Positions 1 to 6,514 of a DNA stretch of 17,230 bases are shown in pieces. Made by a program: the position numbers and the translations under genes. Every line of letters begins with the position of its first letter. The first letter of the stretch is position 1. The notes under the pieces were generated by a model. It was given only the letters and a program-made list of their open reading frames with translations, was not told where the DNA came from and made no database searches. Source of the DNA: JBGPIK01 sp041484845 (GTDB lineage: Bacteria > Desulfobacterota > Binatia > UBA9968); assembly GCA_041484845.1 (NCBI GenBank), contig JBGPIK010000104.1, positions 1 through 17,230 on the forward strand, read 5' to 3'.

Positions 1-68
1 CAGATCAAATAGTATTGCCGCCTCTGGTTGGCTCGCTCGATGACCTGGACTTTGGTAAGGTATCCCAT
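1..68 (-). CDS. Start of a small leftward gene, possibly AbrB-like (partial)
   Basis: Only the first 22 codons are visible; the gene runs off the left edge. The N-terminus begins MGYLTKVQVIERANQRRQYY. It is read as a gene rather than chance because an excellent sigma-70 promoter lies just upstream and the ATG falls within a few bases of the predicted transcription start. From memory, the opening 'YLTKVQ...' followed by basic residues and aromatic residues resembles small AbrB/SpoVT-like proteins that in some environmental genomes sit in front of transposase genes; this is a tentative resemblance. No Shine-Dalgarno sequence is visible, which fits a leaderless or nearly leaderless message. Too little protein is present to assign a function. 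Confidence 0.5.
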   Translation of the reverse strand, partial: MGYLTKVQVIERANQRRQYYLI

Positions 69-76
69 AGTGAGAA

Positions 77-105
77 ATTATATACATAGCTATATCACTA
101 GTCAA
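77..105 (-). promoter_or_regulatory. Near-consensus sigma-70 promoter with palindromic spacer
   Basis: On the minus strand a -35 box TTGACT (plus-strand 100-105) is separated by exactly 17 nt from a perfect -10 box TATAAT (plus-strand 77-82). The ATG of the leftward gene (66-68) begins 8 nt beyond the -10 box, so transcription should start within about 0-3 nt of the start codon. The spacer contains an imperfect palindrome centred on AGCT (ATATAGCTATGT), a plausible operator for autoregulation; that role is inferred. Confidence 0.7.
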
Positions 106-120
106 GACAAATATTGGGGA

Positions 121-333
121 TTTTTTCTCACGACCGCAGAGCACGCAGAGATTGTTTATGTCAAACTTTTTGTCTCTGTGTCCTCTGTGTCTCCTCGGTG
201 AGTTTTCTTCTTGGCCGACAAAATTTGCGCAAGCCGCGAAAACTTCCAACGATAAGTAGTACAGAGTTCGCAGAGTTCGGAGTATTTTTTAATCAAAACC
301 TCTTTATTCCGCGCCCTCCGCGCCTCGCGGTGC
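121..333. repeat. Degenerate 9-nt-period repeats in inverted pairs
   Basis: Four short tracts have a 9-nt period: 131-150 (cgcagag-type), 174-200 (CTCTGTGTC twice exactly, then a diverged unit), 262-282 (CAGAGTTCG about 2.3 times) and 310-331 (CCGCGCCCT-type). The first and second are inverted with respect to each other (CTCAC...CGCAGAG against CTCTG...GGTGAG), so 121-206 could fold into an imperfect hairpin. The third and fourth have a similar opposed arrangement. Open frames across this block are by-products of the periodicity and show no protein-family features. Confidence 0.65.
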
Positions 334-546
334 AATTTCTGAGCCCTGCTTCACAGGAAAGCCTGAAGACCCTTTTCCTACGGCTTGGATGGCTGGGAAG
401 TCTTCTCCGAAATCTTGTAATCTCCTATTACGAAACATCCGCGAAAAGCGGACCAGCAAGGGTTCAGCATAGCAGTAAAACCTTTCACCAGCCTTTCCGG
501 AACATTGCATTTTTGTAAGGTTCGGACAAAGCGAATCTCACGAGTT
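334..546. other. Intergenic stretch without a recognisable gene
   Basis: This lies downstream of the leftward solute-binding protein gene. Frames on both strands are open for moderate lengths but give no recognisable protein. A small stem (TCCGC/GCGGA, near 438-452) is present with no T-tract, so it is not called a terminator. Confidence 0.4.
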
Positions 547-1527
547 TCAGCGCCCAGCGTACAGGCTCTGGATGAAGCCGCTTTCGTCAAGCTGCTTAAC
601 AAAACGGGTGTCCATAAAATCTTCGGGCTTGGCATTCTTCGCTCGAAGATCTGTTGCGGCGATCTGCTCCAGAGCGAGGCGAATTCCACTGACTGTCGGG
701 TAGGGCGCGCGCGGGAACTTCGGCGCATAAAAGTTAACAGTGGACGCGAGCACTGCGGCATCTTCAATGCCGGTGTATTTTTTTAGGACTTTCATCGTTA
801 GTTCGCGGTTGTTCTTAAAAACGGCGAGCGCTTCGATGTGGGCGCGCAAAAATCGCTGCACGATGTCTGCATGATCTCTTAAATAAGTCCTTTTGGCCGC
901 CAGCCCGGCAAAAGGAAATTCCAATCCTAGCTCGGCCACGTTGACAATGGCTTTATAACCAAGCCCTTGCGCGTGATCGGTGAAGGGCGGAGCAAATACG
1001 CCCGCGGCGATTCTACCCGACTTGATTCCGCCGAGAATTCCCGGGTAGTCATCGAGCTGGACCAGGGCGACATCTTTTTCCGGCTGGAGCCCAAATTTTT
1101 TCAGAGAAAAGCGCGCCGAAATGTCCGTGGTGGAGCCGTAGCGTGTTACACCGACGGCTTTACCTTTGAGATCTTCCATCCTGGCGACGTTTCCATAAAT
1201 AATGAAAGGGGCGGTGTTGAGATACATCGAAATGAAGACAATATCCGCACCGGCGACACCGGCGGCCAAACCGCTGGTTCCGGCCAATTGCGAAATTTGC
1301 GTTCCACCCGCGACCAACGCTTGAGCGTGCGTGGTGCCGCTCCGAATGAGCACCATCTCGACCTTGAGGCCGTTCTTTTCAAACAGCCCCGCCTCATGAG
1401 CGATCCAGAGAATCGAGTGATGCCCTGAGATGGCGCTGTAACCGGCGACCAGCCGTGTCAGCCCCTGCCCAAAGGCCGCATTGCTTAACGGGGAAAGTAT
1501 CAAAAAGATGGCGAGCAAAAGCGTCAT
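547..1527 (-). CDS. ABC-type solute-binding protein, NMT1/THI5-like
   Basis: This 326-residue secreted protein belongs to the periplasmic binding-protein fold used for thiamine precursors, sulfonates, taurine and many uncharacterised organic anions. A signal peptide occupies about residues 1-20 (hydrophobic MTLLLAIFLILSPL, then small residues before GQG). The mature part has family hallmarks: IAHEAGLFEKNGL (the NMT1 'ageGlfekeGl' segment), ARMEDLKGKAVGVTRYGS (the 'dLkGKkigv...Gs' segment) and ARFSLKKFGLQPEKD. The ATG at 1527 is supported by a Shine-Dalgarno CAGGAGG upstream. It follows the alpha/beta hydrolase gene after 24 nt, so the two are probably one transcript. No permease or ATPase gene for it lies in the window. 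The protein at 13367-14365 is homologous along its whole length. The ligand is unknown; a non-transport sensing role is possible. Confidence 0.88.
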   Translation of the reverse strand: MTLLLAIFLILSPLSNAAFGQGLTRLVAGYSAISGHHSILWIAHEAGLFEKNGLKVEMVLIRSGTTHAQALVAGGTQISQLAGTSGLAAGVAGADIVFISMYLNTAPFIIYGNVARMEDLKGKAVGVTRYGSTTDISARFSLKKFGLQPEKDVALVQLDDYPGILGGIKSGRIAAGVFAPPFTDHAQGLGYKAIVNVAELGLEFPFAGLAAKRTYLRDHADIVQRFLRAHIEALAVFKNNRELTMKVLKKYTGIEDAAVLASTVNFYAPKFPRAPYPTVSGIRLALEQIAATDLRAKNAKPEDFMDTRFVKQLDESGFIQSLYAGR

Positions 1528-1551
1528 AAGCGTCTGCCTCCTGGAGTCGAT

Positions 1552-3558
1552 TTATCGAACTTTGCGCTCCTTGAAGAGCCGCAGCCGCTTTGCTTCGTCG
1601 ATGATTCTTGCAGTGTCTTCCGGTAGCAGAAATCCTTCATTCATAAGATTTCGTGCCGCGCGAGCTATCTGGTGCACATAATCTTCTTTGCTCCCGTACC
1701 TCTCTTCGAGCGACGGACGCGGGTCGCCTGATTTCCTTCTTTCGGCTTTTGTCCCCGCGAAAGGAATGTAAGCGCCGAGGAGGCCGCTCAACTCATCTTC
1801 GGCGAGCCCTCGTCGCTGCAGGTTCCATCCCGTGTAAGTACCGAGCGGAACTCGAATGGCCGGCAAACGAATTCCGGCGATATCATTTCCGTCCTGGTCA
1901 GTCTTCGGCACCAGAATGGTGTAGGCGCCGTTGCCGATTTGCGTGGGCGGATGAACATCAATTCGCCCGTAATGAATTTTTGGACCGTAATCAAGAAAAA
2001 GCTGGCGGTTGTGAAGGCCGTGGTAGCGCAGCCCCGGAATGTTTGGGAATCCCGTGCTGCGCTGCTTCGGCTGGACCAACGTCCCGTCGCAAACCATTGG
2101 AAATTGACTGGGCGGGGGAGGGATTCCCTGGGCCACCCATTGATCCATAGCGACCATGAGTGCGCGCAAGACGTCGCCCGCGGGCAAAGGATTGACGCAC
2201 TGCTGGGAATTGTCTTTTTCCGGCTCGGAGCCAAACGGGCTGTTGTGCTGTGCGCTGGCGATGACATAGATACGCACGTTCTCCGGCGGTGCAACATCGT
2301 GCCCGCTGCCGTCCGTGTGCACGAGACAGCCGCGTTTCTGCCAGTACTCGGTCGAAGTCTGCGTATGGAAAACGTACGGGTCGGTCTTGGGGCGTTTGAG
2401 AATGCCATCGGACCTGCCTGTCTGCGGATCTTTGAGTACGTTGTAAGCGAACGGAAACAGTTCGGGTTCGAGGTGATTCGTGTGCTGCTGCGAGGAAGTC
2501 ACGGGCCGGGCAAATTCATAATTTAGAAATATTCTTCCGCCGCCTGCGACGTGAGGCGCGATGGCGTCGAAAACCTTGCGATGCGATTCGTCTTCATTGA
2601 AGCCTTGGTAAACAAAATCTTTGAGGAATCTTCCGCTCTGCGAGCGGCCCCAGCCGTAAGCACGGCGAATGGCAGGTTGCTTATGGCTCGTGGCCAGGGG
2701 ATTGGGGCGTCCGGCGCGGTCTTTGGCTTGGTGGCGCAGGAAAGAAACAAAGTCTCTTACAATCGCAAAGCCGAGACCGAGAATAAGCGGATTTTTTGCC
2801 GGATAGATGAACTCATAAATACGGCCGGGCGTGAAGCCGGAGCGAAGATAAAGATCTTTGCTGCTCTTTCGGATGTTTTCTTTCGCGGCGCTCGTATTGT
2901 TCTCACGGCGCGCGAACTCCCATTCTGTGGCAGGGACCGGAATGCGTTCGCCGTAAGACTTTTTCCGAACTGTTAGCGACGCGTGAGATTTGTCGAGCGA
3001 TGCCGCTTCATAACTTTTGACGCGCTCATCCCCGCTCAACGGCTGCGACTTGATGCCTTTCTCGTCGACAACGATCTCGGTGCGGACCCGACGAATGATT
3101 GCCTTGCCATTGGTCATTGCGACCGGTACGCCGGCGATCAGCCAGTTTTTCTGGGGTATGAGATCGCCCTGCCAACCGCACCAGGCGATCGTGTATCCCT
3201 GGCGCATGAGAAAGCCGTTGCCCGCGTCTTCGAGGGTGCTTGGATCGTTGCTCTGCGGGGCATCGTTGAGAAAGGCGACGATGCGCTTGCCGCCGCGGTT
3301 GGGCGCGTCGAAAAAAAGTTTTCCATTGCCGCGGGCCAAGTCGAACGGTTTTAAAATGCAGAAATCGCTCCAGTATTCGACTTTGCCGCGCCGGTTGCGC
3401 GGCGCCTTGCTCAGATTGACGGCGATTTTATTCAACGGGTTCATTGGATCGACTTCGCCATAGACTCTGCCGACGAATTTTTCGTAAGCGCCGGTGACGG
3501 GGAATTCATAGCCGCTGGCGAAGAGTTCTCGTCTTTTGATGATAAAGCGGGTAATCAT
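1552..3558 (-). CDS. Large alpha/beta hydrolase-domain protein (Abhydrolase_10-like)
   Basis: This 668-residue protein resembles the uncharacterised 'alpha/beta hydrolase domain-containing' family (PF20091 type). The nucleophile elbow GRSQSG is at about residues 303-308 in a context RRAYGWGRSQSGRFL typical of the family, giving a likely catalytic serine. The N-terminal part contains the conserved YEFPVTGAYEKFVGRVYGEVDP and FFDAPNRGGKR stretches that such proteins share. There is no obvious signal peptide. The ATG at 3558 begins the family-typical N-terminus, although its ribosome-binding site is weak (AGCAAAAGC). It probably acts on an ester, lactone or similar bond; substrate specificity for the family is not established. 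It precedes the solute-binding protein gene by 24 nt, suggesting that the pair acts on one compound. Its distance to the upstream carboxyltransferase gene (about 220 nt, occupied by a palindromic repeat) argues for a separate promoter or post-transcriptional separation. Confidence 0.8.
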   Translation of the reverse strand: MITRFIIKRRELFASGYEFPVTGAYEKFVGRVYGEVDPMNPLNKIAVNLSKAPRNRRGKVEYWSDFCILKPFDLARGNGKLFFDAPNRGGKRIVAFLNDAPQSNDPSTLEDAGNGFLMRQGYTIAWCGWQGDLIPQKNWLIAGVPVAMTNGKAIIRRVRTEIVVDEKGIKSQPLSGDERVKSYEAASLDKSHASLTVRKKSYGERIPVPATEWEFARRENNTSAAKENIRKSSKDLYLRSGFTPGRIYEFIYPAKNPLILGLGFAIVRDFVSFLRHQAKDRAGRPNPLATSHKQPAIRRAYGWGRSQSGRFLKDFVYQGFNEDESHRKVFDAIAPHVAGGGRIFLNYEFARPVTSSQQHTNHLEPELFPFAYNVLKDPQTGRSDGILKRPKTDPYVFHTQTSTEYWQKRGCLVHTDGSGHDVAPPENVRIYVIASAQHNSPFGSEPEKDNSQQCVNPLPAGDVLRALMVAMDQWVAQGIPPPPSQFPMVCDGTLVQPKQRSTGFPNIPGLRYHGLHNRQLFLDYGPKIHYGRIDVHPPTQIGNGAYTILVPKTDQDGNDIAGIRLPAIRVPLGTYTGWNLQRRGLAEDELSGLLGAYIPFAGTKAERRKSGDPRPSLEERYGSKEDYVHQIARAARNLMNEGFLLPEDTARIIDEAKRLRLFKERKVR

Positions 3559-3639
3559 GTTGCTTTTGCTGTAGCTGGCCGCGCGAATTCCCGAATTCCT
3601 CTTGCTAATCCTCGCGAATTACTGCGCAACGTTAGTGTT

Positions 3640-3717
3640 CGTCATTCCCGAATGCTTTTATCGGGAATCCAGACGAAGCTCCCACTGGACCCCCGATGAA
3701 AACGTTCAGGGGCGACA
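3640..3717. repeat. Palindromic dispersed element, CGTCATTCCCG family
   Basis: Two 33-nt arms (3640-3672 and 3685-3717) are inverted copies separated by 12 nt. The left arm starts CGTCATTCCCGAATGC and ends CGGGAATCCAG; the right arm starts CTGGACCCCCGATG. About 24 of 33 positions match, and every difference is a transition. It lies in the gap between the leftward carboxyltransferase and hydrolase genes, where its RNA could fold into a hairpin. A related element is at 14483-14572. Confidence 0.75.
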
Positions 3718-3777
3718 ACTTTGGGATGTTCTCATAAACGATGTTTGATGTGCCGGCAACTCCTAAATGAGCTTCAG

Positions 3778-5247
3778 TCATGCCTGAGAGTGATCTCTTC
3801 TTTGGAGCCGGAGCGTAAAACCGTTTTTCCGGATGAAAACTTGGCTGCAATCCTTGCGCCTGGTGAGCTCGCCGATTAATGCCATGAGTGGCCGGCTGGC
3901 GTTGAGATATTCTTTTGGCGGCCCTGCTGCAAGCATGGTTTTCACCGCGCTCTCACCGGCGATGACTCGCAAAACCAACTCCTCATCTGAAATACCGGGC
4001 GCGCCGAATTTTTGCCGCACTTCATGAAGCGATAGCTCCGGCGGCATCCAACCTTGCCATTCCTTGGCGCGTGCGCGGCTGAGAATCTTGTCCTTGACGT
4101 TGGCATCCATCACTAGAGGTCCTTCTTTGCCCCAATGCCCCAGGGCGAATTGGATGGTTTGGTCCGTCACTTCTTTATAGCGCTCCCCGACGATGACGTT
4201 GATCGCCGCCTGGCTGCCGACAAATTGCGCGAGCGGAGTCACCATAATGGGATAGCCGAACTCGGCGCGCACCCGGCCTGCTTCCTCCAGGGTCTCCTGC
4301 AGCTTGTTTTCCAGTCCCATCACACGAAGCTGGTGGCGCAGGTTGGATATCATGCCGCCGGGCACCTGGTGGAGATATTGACCATGATCGTATTCCCTCG
4401 GCACGCCGATCGGGTGGCCCTCGCGTTTGGCGATGAAGGTGAAGTGTTTTTCGACCGGCTTGATGGCCGCCAAATCGACAAGAGCCTTATATCCAAGCGC
4501 CTCCGCGTTTGCGGCAAAATTAAAAATTGACGGCTGCGAGGAACCGTTGGCGAGCGGCGGAACGGCGGTGTGCAGGATCTTTACGCCGAGGGCGATCGCT
4601 TCCAAATAGTTGACCGGCGCCAGGCCGTTATTGCAGTGAGCATGAAACTCGAGCGGCACATCGCCGATATTTTTTAGAATTGACGAAATGAGGGTTCGCG
4701 CACGGTCGGGCGTCAGTAAGCCACTTACGTCTTTGAAACAAATTCGATACGGTTTTATCGCCGCCGCCTCACGCGCCTTCTGCGCGTAGTATTCGTCGGT
4801 GTGCCGCGGCGAAACCGAATAGATAATGTTGATGACCGCGTCCATCCCTAATTGTTTCAGGTACTCGACCTCGGCGCCAACGACTTCATAGTCATTCCAG
4901 GGATCTGATGAACGCGTCAGCGTGATTCCGTGGGCGATGACGCGCTCGACCATAAGCCTGCGCACGGAGCGGGGTATCTTTTCGAATCCGGTGGCAAACC
5001 CGCCATGATAGCGAAGTCGGGTGCGATGAAATCGCTGCGCGCCGAGTCTCATCCAATCCCAGGGGTTTTCCTTGTGCTCGCGGACGAATTTTATGTAGCC
5101 GGCGAAGCCGAAAAATTCCATGGACTGAAATCCGCAGCGGTCCATTTGCTCCGCGATGGCCAGCATCGCCCCCGTTCTCATGCCGAGGGCCCAAAGACTT
5201 AGCTGCCCGTCGCGCAGCGTCGTATCGATGATATGAATTTCATTCAT
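3778..5247 (-). CDS. Biotin-dependent carboxyltransferase (pyruvate carboxylase B / oxaloacetate decarboxylase alpha type)
   Basis: This is a DRE-TIM-barrel carboxyltransferase of the pyruvate carboxylase subunit B / transcarboxylase 5S / OadA group, moving CO2 between carboxybiotin and a 2-oxo acid. Numbering from the ATG at 5247: the metal-binding DTTLRDGQ is at residues 8-15, the lysine expected to be carbamylated is in FKDVSG (K172) and the metal-ligand histidines are in EFHAHCNNG (H202, H204). A conserved carboxylase domain follows (VTPLAQFVGSQAAINV, GERYKEVTDQ). The protein ends shortly after that domain, with no biotinyl 'MKM' domain, and no biotin carboxylase gene is nearby. An in-frame TTG at 5277 would add 10 residues; the ATG is preferred because IHIIDTTLRDG starts just after it, as in relatives. 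Neither start has a clear Shine-Dalgarno. The actual 2-oxo acid is unknown. Confidence 0.85.
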   Translation of the reverse strand: MNEIHIIDTTLRDGQLSLWALGMRTGAMLAIAEQMDRCGFQSMEFFGFAGYIKFVREHKENPWDWMRLGAQRFHRTRLRYHGGFATGFEKIPRSVRRLMVERVIAHGITLTRSSDPWNDYEVVGAEVEYLKQLGMDAVINIIYSVSPRHTDEYYAQKAREAAAIKPYRICFKDVSGLLTPDRARTLISSILKNIGDVPLEFHAHCNNGLAPVNYLEAIALGVKILHTAVPPLANGSSQPSIFNFAANAEALGYKALVDLAAIKPVEKHFTFIAKREGHPIGVPREYDHGQYLHQVPGGMISNLRHQLRVMGLENKLQETLEEAGRVRAEFGYPIMVTPLAQFVGSQAAINVIVGERYKEVTDQTIQFALGHWGKEGPLVMDANVKDKILSRARAKEWQGWMPPELSLHEVRQKFGAPGISDEELVLRVIAGESAVKTMLAAGPPKEYLNASRPLMALIGELTRRKDCSQVFIRKNGFTLRLQRRDHSQA

Positions 5248-5282
5248 GCGACGATCATTATTATCGAAAGCGGGCAAAGAGA

Positions 5283-5576
5283 TTAAAGCCCAAGCAGCCT
5301 TTGCGCATTTTCGCCCATGATTTTTTTCTTGGCCTCCAAACTGATCTCGGCATTGTCGAGAAGCTTTTTGGTGGCACCCGGAAAAGTCGCATCCCGGTGA
5401 GGGTAATCGGACGCGAAGACAACCCGATCCTCACCCAATACGCGTATCGTGGCGCCGAGACTGTTCTCCCGCCGGATTTCCTTTTTTGTTACGTAAGTTC
5501 CCGATAATTCTTCAACGATCGCTTTATTCTTGATTAGAAGCGGAGCCAGGGCTGCGCTGAAGTAGCGCGGCTTCAC
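5283..5576 (-). pseudogene. C-terminal remnant of a PF04909 amidohydrolase
   Basis: The 97-residue frame carries only the last third of a metal-dependent amidohydrolase. The stretch VVFASDYPHRDATFPGA aligns with VFSTDYPHLDVKYPHA of the intact enzyme at 10847-11968, and the C-terminal NAQRLLGL aligns with NCARLYGF. The N-terminal metal motif and most of the TIM barrel of a roughly 310-370-residue enzyme are missing. Upstream in the same frame a TAA occurs at plus-strand 5592-5594, and only a GTG start is available (5576), so this is more likely a deletion remnant than a functional small gene. The first 40 residues are unlike the intact paralog. It ends just before the carboxyltransferase gene and may once have been in one operon with it. 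Confidence 0.6.
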
Positions 5577-5643
5577 GAACCCTAAGTTACGTTACACGTT
5601 CTCACAGATCGGCGGCGTTTTACAAACCAGTTACTTCTCTATC

Positions 5644-5673
5644 TTGACGGGTGTGCTCTTCGTGCCCTATTTT
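5644..5673 (+). promoter_or_regulatory. Possible sigma-70 promoter for the VOC gene
   Basis: TTGACG (5644-5649) is followed after 18 nt by TATTTT (5668-5673), about 70 nt upstream of the VOC start codon. The -35 box is good, the -10 box is moderate and the spacing is acceptable. Confidence 0.4.
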
Positions 5674-5746
5674 AAACAGAGCAGCAATGCAACGGAATTT
5701 TTTGCGTTGAGAAATTGCGGATGCCCTAAACAAGATGGAGGTTGCT

Positions 5747-6184
5747 ATGGGATTGCTAAAAATCGAGGGAGTCACGCACTGGTCGATTCCGGTAAACGAT
5801 CTCGCAGAGTCGGAAAGATTTTACGGCGATTTGCTCGGCCTGAAGCCGCTCGGTCGACTCGGCGATTCCGGCATGTCCTGCTTCAACGTCGGCGACCACA
5901 ACATCCTGCTCTGCGAACGGGAACAGACGGTGGATAAATCATTTAACGAGGATTATAAAGTTCACCACTCGTTTACCGTGAGCCCGGAGACGTTAGTGCA
6001 AGCGTGTAAAATCTTTTACGAAAAGAAAATTCCCATCGATCGGCTTTACTATCGCGCCAGGGGTTTTTTCACGGGGAGAGAGCTTTATTTCTTCGATCCA
6101 AGCGGCAACCGACTCGAGTTGCGCGATCCGACGTGGAAGGCGGGCATGCCAGAGCCTTCATTCGAAGAGCTAGCGCGCTCGTGA
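5747..6184 (+). CDS. VOC / glyoxalase-fold protein
   Basis: This 145-residue protein has the vicinal-oxygen-chelate fold found in glyoxalase I, extradiol dioxygenases, methylmalonyl-CoA epimerase and fosfomycin-resistance proteins. It opens with GVTHWSIPVNDLAESERFYG, the classic first beta-alpha unit, and ends with FFDPSGNRLEL, the classic last strand. Likely metal ligands are H11, H73 or H74 (KVHHSF) and E124 (NRLEL). The start at 5747 is chosen over an in-frame ATG at 5735 because a strong GGAGG (5737-5741) lies 5 nt before it. It is a single-gene unit, separated by 330 nt from the Mo hydroxylase. Small single-domain VOC proteins of this type cannot be assigned a substrate from sequence; a dioxygenase or detoxification role would fit the catabolic neighbours. 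Confidence 0.85.
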   Translation: MGLLKIEGVTHWSIPVNDLAESERFYGDLLGLKPLGRLGDSGMSCFNVGDHNILLCEREQTVDKSFNEDYKVHHSFTVSPETLVQACKIFYEKKIPIDRLYYRARGFFTGRELYFFDPSGNRLELRDPTWKAGMPEPSFEELARS

Positions 6185-6514
6185 GTCCGAGCGGGATGTT
6201 ATTTGCGCGTGAAGCGATCCAGGGGTGAGCCTTCCGGATCGAAGGCAATAGCCCCGTGCCTTGGAGCAGCCCTGCGACTTTGCTCAGGCCATGCCCGCAG
6301 ACTGAGTTTGTGGAGCGAACGGCTGGGAAATACGCGAGCATTGCGCCAAGCTCTACAGATGGGAATTTAACGTGATCAGTATTCAGGCTAGAGGTGTTGT
6401 TTCACGCTGCGGTTGTTGAAGACTCTGGACATGAGGTTCCGTTCCAGTTTATTTTAAAAAGAATCCAATCGCGGGGACCCCCAAAAAACATCACTGATCG
6501 GGAGGGCGGTAAAG
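6185..6514 (+). other. 330-nt gap without a recognisable gene
   Basis: No coding frame with family features is seen on either strand, and no member of the repeat families described elsewhere in this window is obvious. An AT-rich patch (around 6446-6462, TTTATTTTAAAAAG) about 55 nt before the next start codon is a possible -10 region, but no convincing -35 box accompanies it. A ribosome-binding site GGAGG (6501-6505) serves the following gene. Confidence 0.4.

Noticed and set aside
121..333. CRISPR array
   Set aside because: Units are about 9 nt, degenerate and contiguous, with no spacers of constant length and no cas genes.
114..518. Rightward 134-codon open frame
   Set aside because: It crosses the 9-nt repeat tracts, is low in complexity and shows no family features or ribosome-binding site.
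5248..5277. TTG start adding 10 residues to the carboxyltransferase
   Set aside because: The ATG at 5247 is immediately followed by the conserved IIDTTLRDG start of the family; the TTG has no ribosome-binding site.
5735..5746. Earlier ATG for the VOC protein
   Set aside because: The ideal GGAGG at 5737-5741 lies inside this extension and serves the ATG at 5747.
6069..6341. Leftward 90-codon frame overlapping the VOC end
   Set aside because: It overlaps the VOC gene antisense, lacks a ribosome-binding site and shows no recognisable motif.
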